This document shows positions 1 through 8,538 of a stretch of 64,000 bases of DNA, piece after piece. The notes beneath the pieces were generated by a model that was given only the letters and a program-made list of their open reading frames with translations, was not told the origin of the DNA and ran no database searches. Position 1 is the stretch's first letter. Every line of letters begins with the position of its first letter. The DNA is taken from the NCBI RefSeq assembly GCF_017877135.1, contig NZ_JAGIPH010000002.1:310001-374000 (forward strand), written 5' to 3'. The stretch comes from Neorhizobium galegae (GTDB taxonomy: Bacteria > Pseudomonadota > Alphaproteobacteria > Rhizobiales > Rhizobiaceae). The position numbers and the translations under genes are program-made.

Positions 1-579
<579 letters not shown>

Positions 580-606
580 GCGCGGCTTTTCACGACTTTC
601 AATGGA

Positions 607-634
607 GGGCTTGCCAGTGATGGCAGGCCCTTTT
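607..634 (+). terminator. Rho-independent terminator after aatA
   Basis: A ten-base-pair stem (GGGCTTGCCA with TGGCAGGCCC, one G-U pair) with a GTGA loop is followed directly by TTTT. It ends the aatA transcript before the toxin-antitoxin pair. Confidence 0.8.
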
Positions 635-687
635 GTCGTTATGGGGGGATCGTTGACGCTATCCCGGTCCGGGCGTATCTTTTGCCC

Positions 688-960
688 ATGAAAACCGTCA
701 GCATTCGTGAAGCTCAGGATCGTTTTGACGAACTCGCCCAGGATGTCGAGAGGGGCGAGACCGTGACCGTGACGCGCGACGGTAAGCCGGTGTTCGATCT
801 GGTGCCACGGGAAGGGGCTGCGCAGAAGAAGGGCGGGATTGATTGGGAGGCAGGGCAGGCCTATCTGCGGTCCAAAGGCATCGTTCGCACGAAGGGCTTC
901 ATCTCGGACGACTTCGACGATCCCCTGCCGGAAGATTTTCTGCTTAGACCGCTGCCCTGA
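688..960 (+). CDS. Type II antitoxin, Phd/YefM family
   Basis: A 90-residue protein starting MKTVSIREAQDRFDEL, the usual Phd/YefM N-terminal fold in which the first half dimerises and binds operator DNA. The C-terminal tail (SDDFDDPLPEDFLLRPLP) is acidic and proline-rich, as expected for the part that wraps the toxin. The stop codon overlaps the start of the PIN toxin by one base (TGATG), so the two are translationally coupled. The family normally represses its own promoter, which would lie between the aatA terminator and 688. An in-frame TTG at 682 is a less likely start. Confidence 0.85.
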   Translation: MKTVSIREAQDRFDELAQDVERGETVTVTRDGKPVFDLVPREGAAQKKGGIDWEAGQAYLRSKGIVRTKGFISDDFDDPLPEDFLLRPLP

Positions 961-1349
961 TGGCAAGATTGCTGCTCGACACACATTTTGTGCTGGCGGC
1001 AGCGGACGGCGTGATGGCCGAGAAATTCCCTCGGTTTTACGCAAGGGTTGCCAGCAGTGTCGGAGAGGTTTTCGTCAGTACCGCCAGTCTTTGGGAAATG
1101 GCCATCAAGACACGGATTGGAAAACTGGTGCCCTCTTTGCCCATCAACGAAATTCCGGCCTATCTCGAAGCGGCGGGTTTTATCCTTATGGGTATAGAGG
1201 TCGAACGCGTTCTGACCGCCGCCCATCCCGAACCGCCCACCCGCGATCCCTTTGATCGGCTTCTCTTGGCGCAATGCCAGGTCGAAGGGCTGCAACTCGT
1301 CACCATCGACCGCGCGCTTGTGGGGCATCCGCTGGCGTTCCGGCTCTGA
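960..1349 (+). CDS. PIN-domain ribonuclease toxin (VapC-like)
   Basis: A 129-residue PIN-domain protein and probable toxin of the upstream Phd-type antitoxin. Acidic metal-site candidates are present: D7 in LLLDTH, E46 in SLWEMAIK, D99 in DPFDRLLLAQ and D117 in VTIDRAL. These proteins cut RNA using Mg2+ or Mn2+. The pairing with a Phd-type rather than a VapB-type antitoxin is common in alphaproteobacteria. The target RNA cannot be deduced from sequence. The gene appears intact. Confidence 0.85.
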   Translation: MARLLLDTHFVLAAADGVMAEKFPRFYARVASSVGEVFVSTASLWEMAIKTRIGKLVPSLPINEIPAYLEAAGFILMGIEVERVLTAAHPEPPTRDPFDRLLLAQCQVEGLQLVTIDRALVGHPLAFRL

Positions 1350-1379
1350 GCCATTGCCGAAACGCCGAGGGTTGAGTTT

Positions 1380-2594
1380 TTACGCCTTGGTCAGCTTGAT
1401 GATGGTCGATTGGCCGCCGCCGCGCTGTTCGGTCACGGCATAGACGGCGCCGTCGGGGCCGACTTTGACGTCGCGGATGCGGGCATTGAGCGGCACGCGC
1501 TCCTCGTGGCTTACCTTGTCGTTTTCCATGTGAAGAATGACGACACCCTGGCTCACCAGCCCGCCGACGAGAAAGGCGCCTTTCCATTCCGGAATGGCGT
1601 TTGCGTCGTAAAAGGCCATGCCGGAGGGGGCAATGACAGGGTCCCAGTAATAGACCGGCTGCTCCGTCTCAGCCATCTGCGTGAGGCCCTTGCCGACGGG
1701 GGCGCCGCTGTATTCGACGCCGTAGGTCACCTCCGGCCAGCCGTAATTCTTGCCCGCTTCCGGTCGGTTCAACTCGTCGCCGCCCTTCGGCCCGTGTTCA
1801 ACCAGCCAGAAGCGGCCCTCTCCATCCACGGTGGCGGATTGCACGTTGCGGTGTCCGAGCGACCAGATTTCGGGAAGCGCATTCTCCTGGCCCACGAAAG
1901 GATTGTCCGGCAGGGGCTTGCCGTCCTGCGTGATGCGGAACACCTTGCCGAGACCGCTGTTCAGATCCTGCGCCTGCACGCGCGGTTCAGTGTCGGAGCG
2001 CTCGCCGACGGTGACATAGAGTTCGCCGGCCGGCCCGAAGGCGAGGCGGGAGCCAAAGTGCTTGTTGCCGTCATAGCTTGGCATCTGGCGGAAGATCACG
2101 GAGACGTCCTGCAGTTGCCCACCGCCCTGATCGTTCGGCACAAGGCGCGCGGAGGCAACCGAGGTGCCGTTGCCGTCCTCGCGCTCCTCGGAAAACGAGA
2201 AGAAGATCCGGCCGGAGGTGGCATAGTCGGGCGCAAGTGCCACATCGAGCAGGCCGCCCTGGCCGCCGGACAGGACTTTTGGCACGCCGCTAATTGCAGG
2301 GCCGGCCTTGCCGTCGCGGACGATATGCATGGCGCCGGCTTTGGCCGTTACCAGCATGCGCCCGTCGGGGAGAAATTCCATCGCCCAGAGATGCGGCAGG
2401 CCCTTTGCCACCACCTCGGTCTTGATGTTGACCGGGGCAGCGGGTTGCGGGGCGCGCGTCTGGTTTTCAAACTGCGGCTGCTGGTTCGGCGCGTTGGGCG
2501 GACTCGTCTCGGCCGGCTTTTCCTGCGCATGGGCGGTGAGGGCGGCCGTGCCGGCAAGGATTGTTCCGGCGATCAGAAGCTTCAAGGAATTCAT
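1380..2594 (-). CDS. PQQ-dependent sugar dehydrogenase (soluble aldose dehydrogenase, YliI-like)
   Basis: A 404-residue secreted six-bladed beta-propeller protein of the GSDH/YliI family that oxidises aldose sugars in the periplasm with PQQ. The start at 2594 gives a clean signal peptide (MNSLKLLIAGTILAGTAALTAHA) and a GGGAGAAG ribosome site; the reading frame extends upstream to 2717 but without these. Family motifs seen include LPHLWAMEFLPDGRMLVT, SLGHRNVQS, HGPKGGDELN and the C-terminal RDVKVGPDGAVYAVTE. A proline/glutamine-rich linker follows the signal peptide. No PQQ synthesis genes are in the window, so the cofactor would come from elsewhere. Confidence 0.88.
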   Translation of the reverse strand: MNSLKLLIAGTILAGTAALTAHAQEKPAETSPPNAPNQQPQFENQTRAPQPAAPVNIKTEVVAKGLPHLWAMEFLPDGRMLVTAKAGAMHIVRDGKAGPAISGVPKVLSGGQGGLLDVALAPDYATSGRIFFSFSEEREDGNGTSVASARLVPNDQGGGQLQDVSVIFRQMPSYDGNKHFGSRLAFGPAGELYVTVGERSDTEPRVQAQDLNSGLGKVFRITQDGKPLPDNPFVGQENALPEIWSLGHRNVQSATVDGEGRFWLVEHGPKGGDELNRPEAGKNYGWPEVTYGVEYSGAPVGKGLTQMAETEQPVYYWDPVIAPSGMAFYDANAIPEWKGAFLVGGLVSQGVVILHMENDKVSHEERVPLNARIRDVKVGPDGAVYAVTEQRGGGQSTIIKLTKA

Positions 2595-2609
2595 CGTCTT
2601 CTCCCAGTT

Positions 2610-2646
2610 TCCCAAGTTTCGGTGTCCCAAGTCTCGGTGTTTCAAG
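2610..2646. repeat. 15-bp tandem repeat upstream of the sugar dehydrogenase
   Basis: Two copies of a 15-base unit (TCCCAAGTTTCGGTG and TCCCAAGTCTCGGTG, one difference) followed by a half copy (TTTCAAG). The array lies 16 bases upstream of the dehydrogenase start codon, inside its probable leader. Confidence 0.7.
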
Positions 2647-2827
2647 CGCGCGCCGGCGGTCGTTCGGACGCGGCGGGCCTGGAGACCATGTAGGGTAGCC
2701 TGTGATGAAGACCGCACGCGCCGCGTTCAAGTTTGCTTTATCACCCGGTGAAGTCCCGCTTTGCAGGTTGAATCAAGTGCTTGCCGGGTTGAGTCCGGTG
2801 GTGCGGGCAAGTGATTGATATGAAACT

Positions 2828-3931
2828 TTAAAGCCCGAGAATGGTGAGCATCAGGAAGGTGGCGAACAGCACGAAATGGGTCATGCCCTCGATGGCGTTC
2901 GTTTCCCCGTCATTGAGGTTGATGGCCGCGGCAATCAGCGTGATCGTCACCATCACGGTTTGAACCGGTGTCATGGCCATGATGAAGGGTTGGCCCGTAT
3001 AGAGCGCAATTGCCTCCATCACCGGCACGGTGAGAATGACGGTGGAGAGCGAGGCGCCCATGGCGATATTCACCACCGCCTGCATGCGGTTGCGAAGGGC
3101 GGCCCGAAGCGCCGTCAGGATCTCCGGTGCTGCCGAAATGGAGGCGACGATCACGGCCATCAGGGCCGGCGGTGCGCCGCTACCCTCAAGGCCGGTATTG
3201 ATGAAGGCCGACATGAACTCCGCGAGCGCCCCGATAAGGACGACACCGATCAGAATGGTCACGATGGACAAGGCAGTGGAGCCTTCGCCTTCCTGTTCCT
3301 GCGCGCCGGCCTGGGCGGCACCGGCTGCGGGTTTGGCGCGCGGATAGCTGTAGCTGAAGAAATAGCTGTGCGGCCCCACCTGCATGCGCAGGAACAGCCC
3401 GTAGAGCGCAATCATCGCGCAGATGGTGAAGGCGGAATAATAGTGCCAGCGATCCGATGGCACGAATTCCGGCACGATCATCGAGATGCCCATGGCCGTC
3501 AGGATCATCACGCCGTAGGTCTTGCCGGAATTGTCGTTATAGGGCTGCTCGCCGTGCCGCAGACCACCGAGCAGGGCCGCAAGCCCCAGAATGCCGTTGA
3601 TGTCGATCATCACGGCAGAATAGATCGTGTCGCGCACCAGCGTCGGCGAGGCGCTGCTGTTCATCAGGATTGCGAGGATGATGACCTCGACGGCGACGGC
3701 AGACAGCGTCAGGATCATCGTGCCATAGGGATCGCCCACCTTGTGGGCAAGGATTTCCGCATGGTGCGCGACGCGGGTGGACACCAGCACGATGACGCCG
3801 ATCAGGGCTGCCGCGGCAACCAGTGACCCGATCTTTCCCGCCTCCAGCACCGCATGTTCGCCAAGATAGGCAGCGATTGCCACCACAAGCGCGACCAGAA
3901 GGAATTTTTCCTGCCTTATCAGTGATGTCAT
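2828..3931 (-). CDS. Calcium/proton antiporter, ChaA family inner-membrane protein
   Basis: A 367-residue polytopic membrane protein of the Ca2+:cation antiporter (CaCA/ChaA) family, which exports Ca2+ (sometimes Na+ or K+) in exchange for H+. It has about ten hydrophobic segments arranged as two homologous halves. Each half carries the alpha-repeat acidic signature: near TMILTLSAVAVEVIILAILM in the first and SISAAPEILTALRAALRNRM in the second. A short hydrophilic loop (PAAGAAQAGAQEQEGEG) joins the halves. The start at 3931 (MTSLIRQEKF) begins just before the first membrane segment; an upstream in-frame ATG at 3991 would add 20 non-hydrophobic residues. Confidence 0.85.
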   Translation of the reverse strand: MTSLIRQEKFLLVALVVAIAAYLGEHAVLEAGKIGSLVAAAALIGVIVLVSTRVAHHAEILAHKVGDPYGTMILTLSAVAVEVIILAILMNSSASPTLVRDTIYSAVMIDINGILGLAALLGGLRHGEQPYNDNSGKTYGVMILTAMGISMIVPEFVPSDRWHYYSAFTICAMIALYGLFLRMQVGPHSYFFSYSYPRAKPAAGAAQAGAQEQEGEGSTALSIVTILIGVVLIGALAEFMSAFINTGLEGSGAPPALMAVIVASISAAPEILTALRAALRNRMQAVVNIAMGASLSTVILTVPVMEAIALYTGQPFIMAMTPVQTVMVTITLIAAAINLNDGETNAIEGMTHFVLFATFLMLTILGL

Positions 3932-4101
3932 ACGCGTGCTTGTGCTCCCGGCTGCTCGGGAGCAATCTATGGCAGTGGCTGCAGGCTTCAAGCAGATCCG
4001 CAGCCAGGAGGGGCGCCTTCAGACGTTTTTGTGGGAACCCCGCAAGCCCCCGGACATTTGGTGTTTGGTTATCGTCAAAAGAACACATCAGGAGGAAAGC
4101 C

Positions 4102-4368
4102 ATGACGAAGGTCGTATACAAGGTCGTTCAACATGATGGCGGCTGGGCCTACCGGCTGGGCGACGTCTATTCCGAAACATTTGCCAGCCATGCCGACGCG
4201 CTGCAGGCAGCACGGATCGTTGCGGCCGAGCAGCAGGTGGGTGGCGATGCAGAAGAAATCAGCTGGCAGGATGCAGCCGGCATATGGCACGTCGAATATA
4301 GCGACGGCGGCGACCGGCCGGAGGCCGAAGTGGAAGACACCGAGCCGCAGGCAAATCAGGCGCCCTGA
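4102..4368 (+). CDS. DUF2188-type small protein
   Basis: An 88-residue cytoplasmic protein with a very strong ribosome site (AGGAGGAAA, 7 bases before ATG). The pattern VVYKVVQHDGGWAYRLGDVYSETFASHADALQAA followed by an EISWQDAAGIWHVEY strand is typical of DUF2188, a small beta-rich domain of unknown function widespread in rhizobia. The tail is acidic and probably disordered. It stands alone between the antiporter (divergent) and a LysR gene (convergent). Confidence 0.75.
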   Translation: MTKVVYKVVQHDGGWAYRLGDVYSETFASHADALQAARIVAAEQQVGGDAEEISWQDAAGIWHVEYSDGGDRPEAEVEDTEPQANQAP

Positions 4369-4382
4369 CGCCCGTCAGGCGC
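4360..4382. terminator. Hairpin between convergent genes
   Basis: GCGCCCTGAC and GTCAGGCGC form a stem with one bulged C around a GCCC loop. It overlaps the stop codons of both the DUF2188 gene and the facing LysR gene, so it could end both transcripts. No long T run is present. Confidence 0.5.
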
Positions 4383-5277
4383 TTCGCACATAATCGATCA
4401 ATCCGTCGCAGAGCGCATCGAATGTCGCCCTGCAGCGGGGGGATTGCCGCAGATTCTCGTGCATGGCGACCCAGGTATCAAGCGACAGGGAGAACTCCGG
4501 CAGCAACCGCACCATGTTCGGATCGCGTTGCGCCAGCTTGACCTGGCATATGCCGATGCCGGCTCCGGCCCGGATCGCCGAAAGTTGGGCAAGATTGCTG
4601 TCGGTGCGATAGGTCCAATGAAGATTGTCCGGGAAATCCGGAGCCTGTTGCCGGATGCTTTCGATGCTTGCCCGGATGAAGGCCGTTTCCCGGTCGAAAC
4701 CGACCATGTGGTGCAGCGTCAAGGCCTGCAGGTCCGCCGGACTGCCCTTCCGGTCCAGATAGCTTCGGGCGGCGTGAAGCCCAAGTTCAATCGTTCCGAT
4801 ATGGCGCGCCACCAGGGCATCCTGCCGGGGCCTCGTCATGCGCACGGCAATGTCTGCCTCGCGCCGCAAAAGATCATGCAGCGTATCGGACAGGGACAGC
4901 TCCACGTCGAGCCGCGGATGGGCCGCCTGCAATTTTGACAGGATCGGGGGCAGGACCTCGACACCGATGACATCACTGGCGCTGATGCGCACGACGCCTT
5001 CCACAGCGCCGATGGCGCTCGATGCCTCGCGCAACAGGGCCGCAGCCGTGGTGGCGAGGTTTTCCGTATAGGGCCGCAAGGCCTCAGCCGCATCGGTCGG
5101 CAGCAGACCCTGCTGCGAGCGCGTGAACAGCGCATGCCCCAGCGCCTGCTCCAGCTCATCGATATGGCGCCCGACAGTCGGCTGCGTCAGCCCGAGCGTC
5201 CTTGCTGCCGCCGAGAGGGAGCCGGTTTCTAAAACAGCCAAAAGCGTTCGGTAGAGATTCCAGTCTGGCTCATTCAT
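4375..5277 (-). CDS. LysR-family transcriptional regulator
   Basis: A 300-residue LysR-type regulator. The N-terminal winged helix-turn-helix is clear (LLAVLETGSLSAAARTLGLTQPTVGRHIDELEQALG), followed by the substrate-binding domain. The start at 5277 (MNEPDWNLYRTLL) matches the usual position just before the HTH, although the frame stays open to 5631. It is divergent from the short-chain dehydrogenase gene at 5366 with 88 bases between, so it very probably controls that gene and itself. The effector is unknown. Confidence 0.9.
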   Translation of the reverse strand: MNEPDWNLYRTLLAVLETGSLSAAARTLGLTQPTVGRHIDELEQALGHALFTRSQQGLLPTDAAEALRPYTENLATTAAALLREASSAIGAVEGVVRISASDVIGVEVLPPILSKLQAAHPRLDVELSLSDTLHDLLRREADIAVRMTRPRQDALVARHIGTIELGLHAARSYLDRKGSPADLQALTLHHMVGFDRETAFIRASIESIRQQAPDFPDNLHWTYRTDSNLAQLSAIRAGAGIGICQVKLAQRDPNMVRLLPEFSLSLDTWVAMHENLRQSPRCRATFDALCDGLIDYVRSA

Positions 5278-5365
5278 TTTTGAATAGACACCATAAGATT
5301 TCCGAGAATTTCCTATAACTGCAGAACGCGGGATACTCCAGTCCGTCAGACAGAAGGAGTTTCCG

Positions 5366-6436
5366 ATGACCGTCCCCCACGCCGCAGACAATGCCTCCAC
5401 CACTCCTGCCACGAAACCCATCGCTCTTATCCTTGGCGCCACCGGAGGCGTTGGCGGAACCGTTGGCCGCCGTCTGGTCGCGGAAGGATGGCATGTCCGC
5501 GCTCTGCATCGCAGGGCGCTCGCCGTTGCCGCGAGCGAACCGTCGTTCGAATGGGTGACGGGCGATGCCATGAACGGTTCCGACGTGCTGAACGCCTCTG
5601 AAGGGGCGCAGCTTATCGTGCATGCGGTCAATCCCCCCGGCTACCGCGACTGGGGCAAGCTGGTTCTGCCGATGATCGACAATACCATTTCTGCTGCGAG
5701 AGCCTGCGGTGCGCGCATTCTTCTGCCCGGCACGGTCTACAATTTCGGCCCGGACGCCTTTCCAATCCTTGAGGAGGACAGCCCGCAGAACCCGTTGACC
5801 GCCAAGGGGGCGATCCGCGTCGAGCTTGAGCGGCGGTTGCGCTTTGCAGTGCAGGACGGCGTGCCGGTGCTGATCGTGCGGGCGGGAGATTTTTTCGGGC
5901 CGGGTGCGGCAAACAGCTGGTTTTCGCAAGGTTTGGTCCGGCCCGGCCGGCCGGTCACCCGTGTCATGCGACCGGCGGCGCGCGGCATTGGCCACCAGTG
6001 GGCCTATCTGCCGGACGTGGCCGAAACCATGGTGCGGCTCCTGGGGCAGGCCAGTCGGCTGCCGACCTTCGCTGTCTTTCATATGGAGGGCGTCTGGGAC
6101 GAGGATGGCGAACGGATGATCGGCGCCATTGCGCGCGTCACCAAACGCAAGCTGCGCCAGCATCGGTTCCCCTGGTGGCTTGTCGGGTTGGCGCCCCCCG
6201 TCGTGCCGCTTTTCCGGGAGCTGTGGGAAATGCGATACCTCTGGAGAGAGCCGATCCGCATGTCGAACGGCAAGCTGCGCGCGTTCCTGGGGTTCGAGCC
6301 ACAGACGCCGCTCGACACGGCCATTCGCGAAACGCTGGTTTCGCTGAAATGCCTGGAGCCGCCGACCGAACCGGCGCTCGGTCCTCGTGGCGACAGGCTG
6401 ACGAAGAACGCCTTGCCCCTGTCCTCCAGGCCATAG
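5366..6436 (+). CDS. NAD(P)-dependent epimerase/dehydratase (extended SDR)
   Basis: A 356-residue extended short-chain dehydrogenase with the N-terminal Rossmann motif LILGATGGVGGTVG that binds NAD(P). The lack of a standard YxxxK pair at the expected place leaves the chemistry open; family members act on sugars, steroids or quinones. The ribosome site AAGGAG lies 7 bases before the ATG. It is divergently paired with the LysR gene, its probable regulator, and is followed by a strong bidirectional hairpin. Confidence 0.82.
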   Translation: MTVPHAADNASTTPATKPIALILGATGGVGGTVGRRLVAEGWHVRALHRRALAVAASEPSFEWVTGDAMNGSDVLNASEGAQLIVHAVNPPGYRDWGKLVLPMIDNTISAARACGARILLPGTVYNFGPDAFPILEEDSPQNPLTAKGAIRVELERRLRFAVQDGVPVLIVRAGDFFGPGAANSWFSQGLVRPGRPVTRVMRPAARGIGHQWAYLPDVAETMVRLLGQASRLPTFAVFHMEGVWDEDGERMIGAIARVTKRKLRQHRFPWWLVGLAPPVVPLFRELWEMRYLWREPIRMSNGKLRAFLGFEPQTPLDTAIRETLVSLKCLEPPTEPALGPRGDRLTKNALPLSSRP

Positions 6437-6466
6437 GTCGCCAACGTGCTCATGCGCTCCAAAAAG

Positions 6467-6494
6467 ACGAGGCCCGCAGCTGTGCGGGCCTCGT
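6467..6494. terminator. Bidirectional terminator between SDR and Old Yellow Enzyme genes
   Basis: A perfect 12-bp stem (ACGAGGCCCGCA with TGCGGGCCTCGT) around a GCTG loop, flanked by an A run on the left (a T run on the minus strand). It best serves the minus-strand Old Yellow Enzyme gene and also lies at the end of the SDR gene. Confidence 0.8.
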
Positions 6495-6505
6495 TGGAAA
6501 TCGGA

Positions 6506-7627
6506 TTACTCGGCTGCTTCCAGCGTCGGGTAGTCGGTATAGCCTTCCGCGCCGCCGCCATAGAGGGTCTGCGGGTTGATGTCGTTCCAGGCAGCGCCGT
6601 CCTTGATGCGGCGAACCAGGTCCGGATTGGCGATGAACGGCTTGCCGAAGGAGATCAGGTCGGCCTTGCCGCTTTCGACGGCCTCGGCTGCCGTCTCGGC
6701 CGAGTAGCCGTTGTTGAGCATCCAGGCGCCCTTGCCGCCGGCATTGACATAGGCTGCCTTGAAGGCGGCGTAGTCGAAGCGGCTGCCGTCGTATTGATGG
6801 TCGCGCGCACCGCCGGTTGCCCCTTCGATCACATGGATGAAGGCGAGGTTACGTGTGGCAAGTTCCGCGACCAGCGCGTTGAACAGGGCCTGCGGGTTGC
6901 TGTCGCTCACGTCATTGGCGGGCGTGGTCGGGGACAGGCGAATGCCGGTCCTGCCGGCGCCAATGGCCGCAGCCACGGCATCGACCACCTCAAGCGTCAG
7001 GCGCAGGCGGTTTTCGATCGAGCCGCCATAGCCGTCCGTGCGCTTATTGGCGCCGTCCTTCAGGAACTGGTCGAGCAGGTAGCCATTGGCGCCGTGAATT
7101 TCCACGCCGTCGAAACCGGCATCGACGGCAGCACGGGCAGCCCGGGCAAAATCAGCCGCGATGCCCGGCAGTTCGGAGAGTTCGAGCGCACGCGGGGCAG
7201 AGGTTTCGGCAAAACCGCCGCTGCCATCTTCGTTCAGGATATAGGTCTTCGACTTAGCGGTGATGGCAGACGGTGCAACGGGGGCGCCGCCGCCCGGCTG
7301 CAGCGAAACATGCGAGACGCGGCCGACATGCCAGAGCTGGGCTACGATCTTGCCGCCGCGCGAATGCACGCCATCGGTGACCTTCTTCCAGCCTTCCAGC
7401 GCTTCGGGAAGATAAAGACCGGGCACATCGGCATAGCCCTGACCCTGCTGGGTGACGGCCGTGCCTTCGGAGACGATGAGGCCCGCCGTGGCGCGCTGCT
7501 CGTAATAGACGACGTTGAGATCGTTCGGGATGGCCTTCGGCGAGCGGTTGCGCGTAAGCGGCGCCATGACGATGCGGTTGTTGAGGGTGAGGTCCCCGAA
7601 GGTGACGGTATCAAACAATGACGACAT
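6506..7627 (-). CDS. Alkene reductase, Old Yellow Enzyme family (NemA-like)
   Basis: A 373-residue FMN-dependent NAD(P)H:alkene reductase that reduces activated C=C bonds and often nitro compounds. Diagnostic stretches are LNNRIVMAPLTRNRS at the N-terminus, EIHGANGYLLDQFLKDG (substrate and flavin side) and GYSAETAAEAVESGKADLISFGKPFIANPDLV near the C-terminus. The start at 7627 (MSSLFDTV) has the ribosome site AAGGAACG. The adjacent upstream ArsR gene on the same strand, 44 bases away, suggests a stress-inducible reductase unit, as seen with nemRA-type pairs. Confidence 0.92.
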   Translation of the reverse strand: MSSLFDTVTFGDLTLNNRIVMAPLTRNRSPKAIPNDLNVVYYEQRATAGLIVSEGTAVTQQGQGYADVPGLYLPEALEGWKKVTDGVHSRGGKIVAQLWHVGRVSHVSLQPGGGAPVAPSAITAKSKTYILNEDGSGGFAETSAPRALELSELPGIAADFARAARAAVDAGFDGVEIHGANGYLLDQFLKDGANKRTDGYGGSIENRLRLTLEVVDAVAAAIGAGRTGIRLSPTTPANDVSDSNPQALFNALVAELATRNLAFIHVIEGATGGARDHQYDGSRFDYAAFKAAYVNAGGKGAWMLNNGYSAETAAEAVESGKADLISFGKPFIANPDLVRRIKDGAAWNDINPQTLYGGGAEGYTDYPTLEAAE

Positions 7628-7671
7628 GAACGTTCCTTTTTTGACTGTGCGGAGGAGGGAAGCGCTACGGC

Positions 7672-7992
7672 TCAGAGCGTAGCGCCAAGATGCGCGACGA
7701 AGGCACGGATCATGTCTTCGTCGCGTTGATAGAAGGTCCACTGGCCGACCTTGGTGATCTTGACGAGACCTGCCTTTTCAAGCGTTGCCAGATGGGCGGA
7801 TACGGTGGACTGCGACAGGCCGCAGCGCTTTTCGAACTGGTTGGCGCAGATGCCCATGTCGAGCGGGTGTGCCTGCGATGAAAAATGTGTTTCGGGCTCG
7901 CGCATCCATTCGAGAAATTCGACGCGCGCCGGATGCGACAGGGCTTTGAGGATTTCGCTGCGGTCCATGGCCTGATCTCTTATATCGTCCAT
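7672..7992 (-). CDS. ArsR-family winged-helix repressor
   Basis: A 106-residue ArsR/SmtB-type repressor: DRSEILKALSHPARVEFLEWM, then a recognition helix in CGLSQSTVSAHLATLEKAGLVKITKVGQWTFYQRDE. Cysteines in the DMGICANQFEKRCGLS segment could sense electrophiles or metals. It lies directly upstream of the Old Yellow Enzyme gene on the same strand, so both are probably repressed together. The first ATG (7992) sits inside the palindromic operator; an alternative in-frame ATG at 7968 (MDRSEILKAL) fits the family start equally well. Confidence 0.85.
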   Translation of the reverse strand: MDDIRDQAMDRSEILKALSHPARVEFLEWMREPETHFSSQAHPLDMGICANQFEKRCGLSQSTVSAHLATLEKAGLVKITKVGQWTFYQRDEDMIRAFVAHLGATL

Positions 7993-8014
7993 GAACGATA
8001 TATGGATCGTTCAT
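7982..8014. promoter_or_regulatory. Probable ArsR operator, three alternating half-sites
   Basis: ATGAACGAT (7991-7999) and ATCGTTCAT (8006-8014) form a perfect inverted repeat with a 6-base spacer. ATCGTCCAT (7984-7992) is a third half-site, making ATATCGTCCATGAACGATAT an almost perfect 20-bp palindrome. The position over the ArsR start codon fits autorepression. Confidence 0.7.
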
Positions 8015-8035
8015 TCCCGATTTAAAGGTGGTTCG

Positions 8036-8155
8036 GCCAAAAAAATGGGCCTCCGGATTGCTCCGAGGCCCAAAGGTGTGAAGGTTGAAAAAACCTCCAG
8101 AGGGGAACAGCCGGCGCGGGCAACGAGGGGATGTCACCAAGGGGCGCCAGCTGAC
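8036..8155 (-). ncRNA. AbcR-like trans-acting sRNA (alpha-r15 family), distal copy
   Basis: Read on the minus strand, an RNA of roughly 120 nt is predicted. A 5' stem (CAGCTGGCGC with GCGCCGGCTG) has a loop containing ATCCCCTC. The conserved single-stranded core GTTCCCCTCTGGAGGTT follows, then a terminator stem (GGGCCTCGGA with TCCGGAGGCCC) and seven Ts. The core and terminator are nearly identical to the second copy 200 bases away. AbcR RNAs act with Hfq and pair with ribosome sites of ABC-transporter binding-protein mRNAs; the CCCCTC core is anti-Shine-Dalgarno. The 5' end is estimated. Confidence 0.72.
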
Positions 8156-8240
8156 ATCAATATGGGGAGGAGGAATGGTGCAGGCAAGTGCCGTGCCGTG
8201 TTTCCGGCGGATATTTCCGCTGACATGGGCAATGCGCAGT

Positions 8241-8352
8241 TAAAAAAAGAGGGCCACCGGATTTCTCCAGGGCCCTTTAAAGTGTGAAGGTCAAATAACC
8301 TCCAGAGGGGAACAGCTGCTGCGGTGGAACTGGGAGGAAAAGCCACCATGTG
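8241..8352 (-). ncRNA. AbcR-like trans-acting sRNA (alpha-r15 family), proximal copy
   Basis: Read on the minus strand, a 5' stem GGTGG/CCACC holds a loop with CCTCCCAG, the CUCCCA pairing motif typical of AbcR RNAs. Then come GTTCCCCTCTGGAGGTT and a terminator stem (GGGCCCTGGA, loop, TCCGGTGGCCC) with a seven-T tail. Length is about 112 nt, close to the usual 115-120. It lies just downstream of the lsrB/vtlR gene, whose product activates abcR genes in related bacteria, and a LysR-type box precedes it. The 5' end is estimated from the stem. Confidence 0.78.
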
Positions 8353-8379
8353 CATCAGCTGTGTGCGATATGGTGCTTT

Positions 8380-8396
8380 ATTGTGCAGTGAACAAT
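8380..8396 (-). promoter_or_regulatory. LysR-type box upstream of the proximal AbcR sRNA
   Basis: ATTGT-N7-ACAAT, a perfect inverted repeat containing the T-N11-A core of LysR sites, lies about 30 bases upstream of the predicted sRNA start. It is a natural binding site for the adjacent LsrB/VtlR protein. The distal copy has no equally clear box. Confidence 0.55.
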
Positions 8397-8538
8397 CCAT
8401 TTTTGTGCAGGACAGCCATGCGCTCCTCGCACAGGTGCGGCTTCGAGCTGCCGTCAATTGTAGGAACTGCCTGCAAATCCTTGAAGAAAATGGCTTTTGT
8501 CATTCGGTTGCAACGGACTCTGTTTGCCCGCGTCCTCG

